Source: Salinilacustrithrix flava (GTDB lineage: Bacteria > Actinomycetota > Acidimicrobiia > Acidimicrobiales > Salinilacustritrichaceae). From it: 64,000 nucleotides of DNA. A program made the position numbers and the translations under genes. Below the pieces are notes generated by a model, which saw only the letters and a list, made by a program, of their open reading frames with translations, made no database searches and was not told the origin of the DNA. The stretch spans positions 1 to 64,000 of the forward strand of contig JAMYFF010000003.1 in assembly GCA_024128875.1 (NCBI GenBank), written 5' to 3'. Positions within the stretch are counted from its first letter, which is position 1. Every line of letters begins with the position of its first letter. This document shows positions 1-8,431 of this stretch, piece by piece.

Positions 1-95
1 CGGTCCTGATCGCTGCTGCCCTGCATACCCGCGGTCTACCGAAACCGCCGCGAGATCGCGAGCACCCCGATCACACCGGTTTGCTCAGCAGTCTC

Positions 96-1754
96 CTAGA
101 GCGTCTTCACCCAGCGCTCGCCGGCGACGAGGCGGCGCTGCAGCTGGTCGGCGGTGGCCTCGGTGACCTTGTTGACGCCGGCCAGGCGGTTGAGCTCGCC
201 GTTGACCTCGCGGTGGCTGCGGCCGGTGACCGCGACGAGGTGGGCGACGAGCGCGGCGTTGTCCTTGCGCAACTTGGACTTGGCCTCGGCGAGCGAGGTG
301 TCGCGCCCGACGACCACCCCGGTCAGGCGCCGGGGTCGGGGCGGCAGGGCGATCTCCAGGGACTCGTCGCCGTCATCCTCCACCCACACCAGCTCCTCGG
401 GCGAGGCGGCGTCGTCGGCGTCGGGGTCGTCGGCGTTCTCGACCCCGGTGGCGACGGCGGACATGGCCTGGAACAGGGACAGCTGCTCGTCGTCGCCGAC
501 CTCGTCCAGCCCGGCTCCGTCGATCTGGTCGAGGGAGTCCTCGTCGTCGGCGCGACGACGCTTGAACAACGAGTGGCGGCGCTGCTCGGCGATGCCGTCG
601 GCCAGCTTCCGCAGGCGCGGGTCGTCGGGGATGTACATCCAGGCCCGCTGGGTGCGCAGGCCGCGGGTCCAGCGGACGAGGCGGCCCAGCGCCTGGCGGA
701 AGAACAGCTCGGTGGTGGTGTTGGTGGCGAACACGCCGACGCGCAGGCGGGGGATGTCGACGCCTTCCGACACCATGCGGACGGCCACGATCCAGGGGTC
801 GCTCGACTTGGCGTAGCGGGCGATGCGGGCCGAGGCCATGGGGTCGTCCGAGGTCGCCACCGTGGGGCGGATGCGCCAGCGCCGCTCGATCAGGTCGGCG
901 ATGGCCCGGGCGTGCTCGACGTCCATGCAGATCACCAGGCCGCCGGCATCGGGCTGCTTGCGGCGCACCTCGAGGAGGCGGCGGTGGGCGTCCTCGAGCA
1001 CCGAGGCCATCCACTGCCCCTCAGCAGACAGCGCCGTGCGCAGCCGCTGGTTGGCGCGGGCCCGGTCGAGGTCGTCGTCGAAGTCGTGGGAGTGGAACTG
1101 GCCGTCGGCGCCGACCCACTCCATGTGGCCCTTGATCCGGGGGAAGTGCACCGGCCGGACCACGCCGCCGTCGCCGAGGGCGTCGCCGTAGCCGTACTCG
1201 AAGTCCGGCACCGCCTCCTCCCACTGGTAGGAGACGAACGGGATCGGGTTGGTGTCGGACCGGAACGGCGTCCCCGACAGGCAGAGCCGGCCGCGCGCAC
1301 CGGAGAAGGCGACGCGCAGCCCGTCGCCCCAGGCGCGGTCGTCGCCGGCGTGGTGGACCTCGTCGAGGACCACGAACCCGCCGTGGGCGACCTGGGCCAG
1401 GGCCACCGGGTTGGAGGCCACCTGCTGGTAGGTGGTGACGAGGCCGTCCATGTCAGCCGGGATCGGGTCGCCGGCCCGCCAGGACGGCTCGAGCGCCAGG
1501 TCGAACGCGGCGGCGGCGCTCGCCCACTGGCCCTTGAGGTGCTGGGTCGGGGCGACCACGACGAGCCGGGCGTCGGGATGGTCGTGCAGCCAGTGCAGGG
1601 CCGCGGTGATAGCGAAGGTCGTCTTTCCGGCGCCCGGCGTGGCCACGGCCAGGAAGTCCACGCCGCCCTCGGCGCCGAAGCCCTCCGCCGCCTTGGTCCG
1701 GAACCGCTCGAGGGCCTCCTTCTGCCAGGGGCGGAGTCGGATCGTGCGGGCCAT
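96..1754 (-). CDS. DEAD/DEAH-type superfamily 2 helicase
   Basis: This 552-residue protein is a superfamily 2 nucleic-acid helicase. Residues 39-46 form a Walker A loop (TPGAGKTT), followed by a DEVH box II within LDEVHHAGDD and a C-terminal helicase half with a conserved QALGRLVRW segment. Such stand-alone ResIII-type helicases act on DNA or RNA, but the substrate cannot be read from sequence. I chose the ATG at 1754 because the upstream extension of the frame is Arg-rich shadow sequence and a TAGGAT hexamer lies 10 nt before this ATG. No nuclease or methylase partner is adjacent, so a restriction role is not supported. The acidic region near residues 400-460 is unexplained. Confidence 0.85.
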   Translation of the reverse strand: MARTIRLRPWQKEALERFRTKAAEGFGAEGGVDFLAVATPGAGKTTFAITAALHWLHDHPDARLVVVAPTQHLKGQWASAAAAFDLALEPSWRAGDPIPADMDGLVTTYQQVASNPVALAQVAHGGFVVLDEVHHAGDDRAWGDGLRVAFSGARGRLCLSGTPFRSDTNPIPFVSYQWEEAVPDFEYGYGDALGDGGVVRPVHFPRIKGHMEWVGADGQFHSHDFDDDLDRARANQRLRTALSAEGQWMASVLEDAHRRLLEVRRKQPDAGGLVICMDVEHARAIADLIERRWRIRPTVATSDDPMASARIARYAKSSDPWIVAVRMVSEGVDIPRLRVGVFATNTTTELFFRQALGRLVRWTRGLRTQRAWMYIPDDPRLRKLADGIAEQRRHSLFKRRRADDEDSLDQIDGAGLDEVGDDEQLSLFQAMSAVATGVENADDPDADDAASPEELVWVEDDGDESLEIALPPRPRRLTGVVVGRDTSLAEAKSKLRKDNAALVAHLVAVTGRSHREVNGELNRLAGVNKVTEATADQLQRRLVAGERWVKTL

Positions 1755-1834
1755 GGGGCGTCCGATCCTAGGAGCGACCCCCCGACGACCGGCGCATCTG
1801 GTTGGGAACGGCTGTTGCCAGTATCGTCGGCACC

Positions 1835-2950
1835 GTGATCGAGGTCGAGGAGTTCCGCGCCGGCGCCGAAGCGTGGCTGGCCGACCAGAAGCCCACCGCG
1901 CCACCGGACTGGGGGGCGATCATGCCGCCCGAGCGCCGGGACCAGGGCATGGAGTGGCAGCAGCGCCTGCACGCCGCGGGCTACGCCGGCATCCACTGGC
2001 CGACCGAGTACGGGGGCCAGGGCCTCACCGTCGCCCACAACCAGGCCTGGATGGAGTCCTGCGCCGATGCCGGCGTGCCGCCCTTCCTCAACATGGTCGG
2101 CCTCGTGCTGGCCGGCGGGTCGCTGCAGCTGTTCGGCACCGAGGACCAGAAGACGGCGCACCTGCCCGAGACCGCCGCCGGGGAGCGGGTGTGGTGCCAG
2201 CTGTTCTCCGAGCCCGGCGCAGGTTCCGATCTGGCGTCGCTGCAGACCCGGGCCGAGCTCGACGGCGACGAGTGGGTCGTCAACGGCCAGAAGGTCTGGT
2301 GCTCGGGCGGCCGGGCATCGGACTGGGGGATCCTGCTCGCCCGCACCGAGCGCGACGTCCCCAAGCACCAGGGGATCTCCTTCTTCCTGATCGACATGCG
2401 CAGCGAGGGCGTGGAGACCCGCCCCCTGCGCCAGATGACCGGCGATGCCGAGTTCGACGAGGTCTTCCTCACCGACGCGCGCCTGCCGGCCGACGCCCTC
2501 CTCGGTGAGCGGGGCCAGGGCTGGAACATCGCCATGGCCACCCTCACCAACGAGCGAGGCCACATCGGCGGCATGGGCCGGGCCCTCACCAAGCGGCTCG
2601 AGGCGATCCAGTCGCTCGCCGCGACCAAGGGCCTCGACGGAACGGCCCGGGACCGGCTCGTGCAGCTCTACTCGCGGGGCAAGGCCTACCTGTACATGAC
2701 CCAGCGCCAGGGCCCGATGGCCACGGTCGGGTCGTCGCTCGGCAAGCTCGGGATGACCGGCTTCATGTTCGACCTGGCCGAGCTGCGGGCCGACCTCGCC
2801 GGCGCCGACGCGATGCTCGTCGGGCCCGAGTCCGACGGCCTGCTCGCCGCCCCCGGCGGATGGTTCGGCGGCGGCACCAGCCAGGTCCAGCGCAACATCA
2901 TCGGCGAGCGCATCCTCGGCCTGCCCCGGGAGCCACGACCGGCGGAGTAG
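1835..2950 (+). CDS. acyl-CoA dehydrogenase family protein (FadE-like)
   Basis: This 371-residue flavoprotein belongs to the acyl-CoA dehydrogenases, which oxidise acyl-CoA to enoyl-CoA with FAD. Visible family marks are WCQLFSEPGAGSDLAS (FAD and substrate contacts), the mid-domain NGQKVW, and the C-terminal QVQRNIIGERILGLPRE. That C-terminus resembles the FadE group used for sterol side chains or branched acyl chains in actinobacteria; the substrate is inferred only. I place the start at GTG 1835 because TATCGT ends 7 nt upstream, fitting the leaderless pattern of this genome, and the extension to TTG 1802 adds no conserved residues. It converges with the lipase gene, leaving a 4-nt gap. Confidence 0.88.
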   Translation: MIEVEEFRAGAEAWLADQKPTAPPDWGAIMPPERRDQGMEWQQRLHAAGYAGIHWPTEYGGQGLTVAHNQAWMESCADAGVPPFLNMVGLVLAGGSLQLFGTEDQKTAHLPETAAGERVWCQLFSEPGAGSDLASLQTRAELDGDEWVVNGQKVWCSGGRASDWGILLARTERDVPKHQGISFFLIDMRSEGVETRPLRQMTGDAEFDEVFLTDARLPADALLGERGQGWNIAMATLTNERGHIGGMGRALTKRLEAIQSLAATKGLDGTARDRLVQLYSRGKAYLYMTQRQGPMATVGSSLGKLGMTGFMFDLAELRADLAGADAMLVGPESDGLLAAPGGWFGGGTSQVQRNIIGERILGLPREPRPAE

Positions 2951-2954
2951 CCGC

Positions 2955-4193
2955 TCAGCGCCGCGGGCAGTCGTCCCGCGTGCCGTCACCGGCCAGCAGC
3001 CGCTCGAACCAGCGGTGCACGGCGGGCATCGACGCCCCGACGATCGTGCTGTGGTCGGCGACGGCGTGCGACAGGTACCGCACGGACCGTCCGGCCACGC
3101 ACAGCTGGGCGACGGTGACGTCCACGAACGGGCGGGGCACGATGACGTCCTGCCCACCCTGGGCGATGAGCACCGGCCCCTCGACTCGCGCCGCCTTGAT
3201 CGTGTTGTGGTCGATCCGGGCCGCCCACGCCGGCAGCTCGGCCGGCGGACGGACGCGCAGCGAGTCCAGATCCTCACCGGCGAGGATCGACTCCATCTCG
3301 AACACGCACGCCTCCCGGGCGTCGTCGAGCAGCTCCATGCCGGCTGGGGTGAGCAGGTCCGCGGGGTCCAGCTCCGGATGGGCAGCCGGCCACCCGGCCG
3401 CGACGTAGATGCCGAGGGCCAGGCCCAGGGTCGACTCGAACATCGCCGGGATGATGTTCTCGAGGTCGGTGACCGGCGCGAGTGCGGCCGTGCCGACGAG
3501 CTCGAGCTCCGGCGCCCAGCCGGACGCGTGCTGGGCGGTGGCGAGCGCTGCGTGGCCGCCCTGGGAGTGACCCACGACCACGAACCGTGATCCGGCCACG
3601 TCGGTGCCGAAGAGCTCCCGAGCGGCCCGGACCGAGTCCAGCACGCTGCGCCCCTCGCTCTCGGCCACGAGGTAGGGGTGGATGCCGGGCGTGCCGAGGC
3701 CCTCGTAGTCGGTGGCGGCCACCACGTAGCCGGCCTCGAGGTGCTGCTCGAGGAGCGGGAGCGCCCGGATCCCGAGGCGGGAGGGCGCGCAGTCGTCGCC
3801 CACGCCGGTCGTGCCGTGCGCCCACGCCAGCACCGGGTGGCCACCCGGTGGTGGTGGTGCGTCGGGGACGGCGACGAGCCCGGAGACGGGGACGTCGTCG
3901 CCCGTCGTGCTCTGCGACCGGTACGTGACCCGGTGGACCGTGCCGGGCAGGTCGGCGTCATCGATCTCCTCGGACCACAGGACGGTGCCCGGCGGCTCCG
4001 GAGCCTCGTCGCGGCCGGGGATCGTCACCTGGGGTCGCTCGGGCATCGTCGACGAGGTCGTGGTGGGGGCCGACGTCGTCACCGTCGTCGAGGTGGTCGA
4101 GGCGGTGGTCGTCGGTGCGAGCGCGTCGTCGGCCTCCGTGCAGGACATCGCCGTGAGCGCGACGATGCCGAGGGCGGCCCACCTGCGGATCAC
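2955..4193 (-). CDS. secreted lipase-family alpha/beta hydrolase
   Basis: The 412-residue product starts with a short hydrophobic leader (IRRWAALGIVALTAMSC) and a Thr/Ser-rich linker to about residue 50, so it is exported and possibly lipid-anchored, although the lipobox is poor. The remainder fits the secretory lipase family (LIP, PF03583): an oxyanion-region HG (AWAHGTTG), the nucleophile elbow GHSQGG with Ser210, and a late ADHS histidine. Such enzymes hydrolyse triglycerides or other esters outside the cell. The GTG start overlaps the stop of the upstream SnoaL-like gene by 4 nt (GTGA), so the two are translationally coupled. Confidence 0.82.
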   Translation of the reverse strand: MIRRWAALGIVALTAMSCTEADDALAPTTTASTTSTTVTTSAPTTTSSTMPERPQVTIPGRDEAPEPPGTVLWSEEIDDADLPGTVHRVTYRSQSTTGDDVPVSGLVAVPDAPPPPGGHPVLAWAHGTTGVGDDCAPSRLGIRALPLLEQHLEAGYVVAATDYEGLGTPGIHPYLVAESEGRSVLDSVRAARELFGTDVAGSRFVVVGHSQGGHAALATAQHASGWAPELELVGTAALAPVTDLENIIPAMFESTLGLALGIYVAAGWPAAHPELDPADLLTPAGMELLDDAREACVFEMESILAGEDLDSLRVRPPAELPAWAARIDHNTIKAARVEGPVLIAQGGQDVIVPRPFVDVTVAQLCVAGRSVRYLSHAVADHSTIVGASMPAVHRWFERLLAGDGTRDDCPRR

Positions 4194-4603
4194 GAGTTGC
4201 GGGCCCGGGCCTGCTGGACCACGGGTGAGCCGTGGTGGTGGACGAGGTGCCAGCGGCCCTCGTCGGCGACGAACACGTTGGTGGCGGCCACGGCCTGCGT
4301 GCCGCCGCCGTCGATCAGGTTCTCGTTGCAGGTGACCCATGCGGTGGTGCCCTCGACGTGGACGTGCTCGTCGGTGACGATGAACTGCAGCCGCTGGGGG
4401 CCGTCGAAGAGCGCGAACCAGGAGGCGGCCACGGACGCCCAGCCGGAGAGGATCGGCCACCCCGGGTGGACGCAGGTGACCCGGTCGGTGTGCTCCCAGA
4501 CATCGGACATGGCGTCGAGGTCCCGCGCCTCGAACGCCGCGTAGAAGGCGGTGTTCGCCGCGCGCACCGCGCTGGTGTCGGGGTCCTCGTCGGTGGCGTC
4601 CAT
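4190..4603 (-). CDS. SnoaL/NTF2-like domain protein
   Basis: A 137-residue protein of the cone-shaped NTF2/SnoaL fold (SnoaL_3 type). It begins with a helix rich in FYAAFEARDLDAM, followed by VWEHTDRVTCVHPGW, the usual pocket-lining segment, and ends in beta strands. Members are small-molecule isomerases or hydrolases or bind ligands without catalysis; the substrate is unknown. I chose ATG 4603, since TACGGT lies 10 nt upstream, over the longer ATG at 4642. It is the first gene of a two-gene unit with the secreted lipase, overlapping by GTGA. Confidence 0.75.
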   Translation of the reverse strand: MDATDEDPDTSAVRAANTAFYAAFEARDLDAMSDVWEHTDRVTCVHPGWPILSGWASVAASWFALFDGPQRLQFIVTDEHVHVEGTTAWVTCNENLIDGGGTQAVAATNVFVADEGRWHLVHHHGSPVVQQARARNS

Positions 4604-4674
4604 CCGGGCGACGACCGTATCGGTGCACCCGCCCATGTCCACCGTGCCCGCAGGCGATGCCAGGATGACCGGCG

Positions 4675-5502
4675 ATGATCACCGTCGACTCCACCGACGG
4701 GGTGCGCCTCGCCGTCCACGAGCTGGGCCGCCCCGACCCCGACGCCCGTCCCCTGCTGCTGTGCCACGCCACCGGCTTCCACGGTCGGGTCTGGCGCGCC
4801 CTGGCCGAGGAGCTCCCCCACCGCCGGTGCCTGGCCCTCGACTTCCGCGGCTACGGGGACTCCACGGAGCAGGACGGCGAGCTGACCTGGCACGGATTCG
4901 GCCAGGACGTGCTGGCCGTGGTCGACGCGCTGGACCTCGGCCCGGTCCAGGCGGTCGGGCACTCGAAGGGCGGGGCGGCCATCCTCCTCGCCGAGCAGGC
5001 CCGGCCCGGCACCATCGAGCGGGCCGTGTGCTTCGAGCCCATCGTGCTCCCGCCGATGGAAGGCGAACCGGGCCCGAACCACCTCGCCGAGATCACCAAG
5101 AAGCGTCGCGAGGTCTTCGACTCCTTCGAGGACGCCATCGCCAACTTCTCGGCCAAGCCCCCGCTCGGCTCCCTGCGCCCCGACGTGCTCGAGGACTACG
5201 TCCGCCACGGGTTCACCCAGCAGGCCGACGGCAGCGTCCGCCTCAAGGCCAGCCGCGACCACGAGTCCAAGACCTACGAGACCGGGTCGGGCCACGACGG
5301 CTTCGCCCACCTCGGCGAGGTCGCCTGCCCGGTGCTGGTCGCCCACGGCGGCGACGCCGACGGCCCGGCCCAGATCGCCCCACTGGTCGCCGCCGCCCTC
5401 CCCCACGGCGAGCTGCGGGCCTTCCCCGAGGTCGGCCACTTCGGCCCCCTCGAGGATCCGACCTGGTTCGCCGGCCTGGTCCGGGAGTTCCTGGACGGGT
5501 AG
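4675..5502 (+). CDS. alpha/beta hydrolase
   Basis: This 275-residue cytoplasmic alpha/beta hydrolase carries the nucleophile elbow GHSKGG (Ser97), an oxyanion segment CHATGFHGRVW, an Asp-bearing strand VLVAHGGDADG and the catalytic-His segment EVGHFGPLEDP. The size and spacing fit the epoxide hydrolase/lactonase/haloperoxidase-like group, but no substrate can be assigned. A CAGGAT hexamer sits 8 nt before the ATG, suggesting its own near-leaderless promoter divergent from the SnoaL-lipase unit. Confidence 0.85.
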   Translation: MITVDSTDGVRLAVHELGRPDPDARPLLLCHATGFHGRVWRALAEELPHRRCLALDFRGYGDSTEQDGELTWHGFGQDVLAVVDALDLGPVQAVGHSKGGAAILLAEQARPGTIERAVCFEPIVLPPMEGEPGPNHLAEITKKRREVFDSFEDAIANFSAKPPLGSLRPDVLEDYVRHGFTQQADGSVRLKASRDHESKTYETGSGHDGFAHLGEVACPVLVAHGGDADGPAQIAPLVAAALPHGELRAFPEVGHFGPLEDPTWFAGLVREFLDG

Positions 5503-5518
5503 CTCGAGCACCCCGGCG

Positions 5519-5541
5519 CTGTCGGACCCCCGGCGTACGCT
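5519..5541 (+). promoter_or_regulatory. RecA-NDp/PafBC-like DNA-damage promoter
   Basis: The sequence reads CTGTCGGAC, exactly 8 nt, then TACGCT, which ends 6 nt before the ATG of the RecB-family nuclease gene. It matches the mycobacterial LexA-independent damage promoter (consensus TTGTCRGTG-N8-TANNNT) in element order, 8-nt spacing and TGTCRG core, with AC replacing TG. The same form occurs at 16638. Assignment to PafBC is inference from this match. Confidence 0.6.
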
Positions 5542-5547
5542 GCCCCC

Positions 5548-6387
5548 ATGGCCCTGGCGCTCCCCAGCTCGCTGTCGCCGTCGCGGCTGTCGAGCTTCAC
5601 GTCGTGCGGCCTGCAGTTCCGGTTCTCGGCCATCGACCGCCTGCCGGAGCCGCCCACCGTGGCCGCCACCCGCGGCACGCTGGTGCACGCCGCCCTGGAG
5701 GAGCTGTTCACCCTGCCGGCGCCGGAGCGCGTGCCGGCGGCCGCACCGGCCTGCCTCGACGCCGCGGTCGAGCGGCTGCGCACCGACCCGGACTGGACCG
5801 GGCTCGGGCTGGACACCGCCGGCGAGGAGCGCCTCCGCCACGAAGCCGCCGTCCTCGTCGAGAAGTACTTCCGGCTGGAGGACCCGAGCACCGTGCACCC
5901 GGTCGGGCTGGAGCTGAAGCTCGAGGTCGAGGTCGGCGGCGTGCGCCTGCGGGGCATCATCGACCGGCTCGACCTGGTCGACGGCGAGCTCGTCGTCACC
6001 GACTACAAGACCGGCCGGGCCCCGGGCGATGCCTGGGCCCGCCAGCGGATGACCGGCGTGCACGTCTACTCGCTCATGTGCGAGCGGTGGTTCGGCCGAC
6101 GCCCGGTCCGGGTGCAGCTGCTCCACCTGGCCGAGCCGGTCAAGATCGTGGCCGAGCCGTCCGAGCAGTCCACCCAGGGCCTGGCCCGCCGGCTCGAGGC
6201 CGTGTGGCAGGCGGTCGAGACCGCCTGCGAGCGGGAGGACTTCCGACCCCGGCCCTCCTCGCGCTGCGACTGGTGCGCCTTCCAGCAGTGGTGCCCGGCC
6301 TTCGGCGGCGACCCGGCCCAGGCCGTCGTCGACCTCGAGCGCCGCGCCGTCGAGGATGCCGGCCAGGGCACCCTCCTCGAGGTCTGA
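5548..6387 (+). CDS. RecB-family PD-(D/E)XK nuclease with Cys cluster
   Basis: The 279-residue protein matches the PDDEXK_1 (RecB C-terminal/Cas4-like) nuclease family. An N-terminal SPSRLSSFTSC segment supplies the first cysteine. RGTLVHAALEEL carries the conserved His, GIIDRLDLVDGELVVTDYKTG gives the catalytic D-(x)n-DxK core, and the C-terminal CDWCAFQQWC supplies three more cysteines. Four cysteines in this layout typically hold a 4Fe-4S cluster, as in AddB and Cas4. It should cleave DNA ends or flaps. Its promoter is of the DNA-damage type described at 5519. The PAP2 gene follows after 3 nt, so the two are probably cotranscribed. Confidence 0.87.
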   Translation: MALALPSSLSPSRLSSFTSCGLQFRFSAIDRLPEPPTVAATRGTLVHAALEELFTLPAPERVPAAAPACLDAAVERLRTDPDWTGLGLDTAGEERLRHEAAVLVEKYFRLEDPSTVHPVGLELKLEVEVGGVRLRGIIDRLDLVDGELVVTDYKTGRAPGDAWARQRMTGVHVYSLMCERWFGRRPVRVQLLHLAEPVKIVAEPSEQSTQGLARRLEAVWQAVETACEREDFRPRPSSRCDWCAFQQWCPAFGGDPAQAVVDLERRAVEDAGQGTLLEV

Positions 6388-6390
6388 TCG

Positions 6391-6978
6391 GTGGAGAACC
6401 CCGACGTCCCCACGCCGCGGCAGCTCGCCGCGCCGATCCGCCGCTTCGACACCGCCATCGAGCGCGTGTTCGACACCATCCGCGGTCGGCCCCTGGTCGA
6501 CCGCGTCTTCTACACCGCCTCCGAGCTCGGCAACCACAGCCTCATCTGGCACCTGCTCGCCACCGCCCAGGGGGTGCGGCGCGGGGGCGACCTGGCCGGC
6601 ACGGTCCGACTGGTGACGATCATGGGCCTGGAGTCCGCCATCGTGAACGGGCCGGTCAAGTCGCTGTTCCGCCGCCAGCGCCCGGTGCACGACGGGCCCC
6701 GACCGTTCCAACTCCGCCAACCCCGCACCTCGTCGTTCCCGTCCGGGCACGCATCGGCCGCTGCCGTGTTCGCCGTCGTCGCCGGCGAGGACGATGCGCT
6801 CGCCCCGGCCTACGCCGTGCTGGCCACGCTGGTCGGGGCGTCCCGCGTGCACGTGCGCATCCACCACCCCTCCGACGTGGTCGGCGGTGCGGCTGTCGGC
6901 ATCGCGCTCGGCGCGGCCCTGCGCGCCTGGTGGCCGGCCGGGCAGGTGCTGCCGCGCGGGCTCCGCCGCCGGCGCTGA
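6391..6978 (+). CDS. PAP2-family membrane phosphatase
   Basis: This 195-residue PAP2 (type 2 phosphatidic acid phosphatase) protein shows the three-part active site: KSLFRRQRP, then SFPSGHASAAA, then SRVHVRIHHPSDVVGG, which carries the nucleophilic His. Hydrophobic stretches between these motifs are the membrane helices. Family members dephosphorylate lipid phosphates such as phosphatidate or undecaprenyl pyrophosphate at the membrane surface. The GTG start follows the RecB-like stop by 3 nt, and transcription from the damage-type promoter upstream is likely shared, though a functional link is not evident. Confidence 0.85.
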   Translation: MENPDVPTPRQLAAPIRRFDTAIERVFDTIRGRPLVDRVFYTASELGNHSLIWHLLATAQGVRRGGDLAGTVRLVTIMGLESAIVNGPVKSLFRRQRPVHDGPRPFQLRQPRTSSFPSGHASAAAVFAVVAGEDDALAPAYAVLATLVGASRVHVRIHHPSDVVGGAAVGIALGAALRAWWPAGQVLPRGLRRRR

Positions 6979-6994
6979 TCCCTACCCTGGGCCG

Positions 6995-8401
6995 GTGCAG
7001 TACGAGATCGTCCGCCGTCTGGCGCGTGGGGGCATGGGGGTCGTCGACCTCGCCCGGCGCGACGACGGGACCCTCGTCGCCCTGAAGCGCCTCGCGCTGC
7101 AGGGCACGCCGGCGGAGATGCGCCAGGCCACGGTCCGCTTCCAGCGCGAGCTGGACGTGCTCGCCCGCCTCGACCACGAGGCGGTCGTGCCCATGCTCGA
7201 CGTGATCGAGGAGGCCGGCGACGTCGTCCTCGTCATGCCCTACCTGCCGGGCGGGAACCTGGCCGAGCGGGTGCGCGACCACGGGCCCCTGCCCCCCGAG
7301 GAGGTGCGGGCCGTCGCCGACCGGCTGCTGCCCGCCCTCGCCGCCGCCCACCGGCTCGGCATCATCCACCGGGACATCAAGCCGGCCAACGTGCTCTTCG
7401 ACGCCGACGGTCGTGCCCACCTCGCCGACTTCGGGGTCGCCCGGACACGGGAGATCACCGGCGGCCTCACCCGGCCCGGGGTGGTGCTGGGGACCCCCGG
7501 CTACCTCGCCCCCGAGCAGGCCCGCGGCGAGGAGCTCACCGCGGCCGCCGACATCGCCAGCCTCGGCGCCACCCTGCACTTCGCGGCCACGGGCCAGAGC
7601 CCGTACAGCGGCGGGGAGGACCACGCCGTCCTGCTCCGGACCGCACGGGCCCGCCCGAAGCTCGACAAGGACATCGAGCCGGCGCTGCGCCGGATGATCT
7701 CGGCCATGCTGCGCCCGGACCCGAGCAGCCGGCCCACCGCGGCCTCGCTCGCCGGCGGCGCCGACGGGACGCGCGTGCTCCCCCTGCTCCGCCCCCGACG
7801 CCGCGTCGCCGTCGTCGTCGCCCTGGCCGCGGTGCTCGCGCTGGCGGCCACGGGGATCACCGCGCTCCTCGTCGACGGCGACGGTGACGTGGAGGCGACG
7901 GCGACGACCACCACCGAGCCCCCCTGCGAGCCGCTGCCCTACCAGCCCTGCGATGGCGAACCGGCGCCCAACACCGACGGCAGGGTGTGCATCGATGATC
8001 ACGCCGACTACGACGGGGACCCGGCCAACGGCTGCGAGGCGGCGCCGGACCAGGCCGACGGCACCGAGCTCGTCGACCGCATCGCGGCGAACATCGTCCC
8101 GGCGGACGACATCGACCTCTACCCGCTGACCATCGAGGACGCTGGCGACATCTTGTGCAACAACACGTTCCGGCTGCGGCTCGTGGCCCCGCCCGGCGTC
8201 TCGCTGCGGGTCGAGCTGACCGACGACGAGGGCAGGTCCTTCGGGGAGGCCACGTCGTCGGACGGCACCCCCGGCGAGCTCGCCGTCGAGGACCCGCGCT
8301 GCTTCCAGGACGACGGCGGCAGCTTCATCGCCGAGGTCACGCCGATCGGCACCGACCGCAGCGCGGAGTCCTACATCCTCACCCGCACCGGCAGCTTCTG
8401 A
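6995..8401 (+). CDS. membrane Ser/Thr protein kinase with PPC-like ectodomain
   Basis: This 468-residue receptor-type kinase has a cytoplasmic kinase domain (about 5-260): glycine loop LARGGMGVV, Lys31 in VALKR, catalytic HRDIKPAN (Asp127), DFG at 145 and a LAPEQ segment. A transmembrane helix spans about 270-290. The exterior begins with a Cys-, Asp- and Gly-rich stretch (DDHADYDGDPANGCE) and ends in a beta-sandwich resembling PPC, with DIDLYPLTIEDAG typical of that fold. No PASTA repeats are present. Start GTG 6995 is chosen because TACCCT ends 6 nt upstream and the protein then begins immediately before the kinase fold. It may sense an extracellular ligand or calcium; this is inference. 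Confidence 0.88.
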   Translation: MQYEIVRRLARGGMGVVDLARRDDGTLVALKRLALQGTPAEMRQATVRFQRELDVLARLDHEAVVPMLDVIEEAGDVVLVMPYLPGGNLAERVRDHGPLPPEEVRAVADRLLPALAAAHRLGIIHRDIKPANVLFDADGRAHLADFGVARTREITGGLTRPGVVLGTPGYLAPEQARGEELTAAADIASLGATLHFAATGQSPYSGGEDHAVLLRTARARPKLDKDIEPALRRMISAMLRPDPSSRPTAASLAGGADGTRVLPLLRPRRRVAVVVALAAVLALAATGITALLVDGDGDVEATATTTTEPPCEPLPYQPCDGEPAPNTDGRVCIDDHADYDGDPANGCEAAPDQADGTELVDRIAANIVPADDIDLYPLTIEDAGDILCNNTFRLRLVAPPGVSLRVELTDDEGRSFGEATSSDGTPGELAVEDPRCFQDDGGSFIAEVTPIGTDRSAESYILTRTGSF

Positions 8402-8411
8402 CCGCTGTCCC

Positions 8412-8431
8412 GGGCGCTGCCGTCAGCGCCC
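8412..8431. terminator. hairpin between convergent genes
   Basis: A perfect 8-bp stem (GGGCGCTG/CAGCGCCC) with a 4-nt loop lies between the kinase stop and the mycoredoxin gene, overlapping the latter's last codons. No T-run is present. It probably serves both converging transcripts. Confidence 0.5.

Noticed and set aside
1-95. Gene fragment or promoter at the left edge
   Set aside because: No frame with recognisable protein and no clear hexamer-start pair is visible in these 95 bases.
932-3961. 1009-residue open frame on the minus strand across the helicase and acyl-CoA dehydrogenase genes
   Set aside because: Its Arg/Ser/Pro-rich translation is typical of shadow frames in high-GC DNA, and it reads through well-supported genes in other frames.
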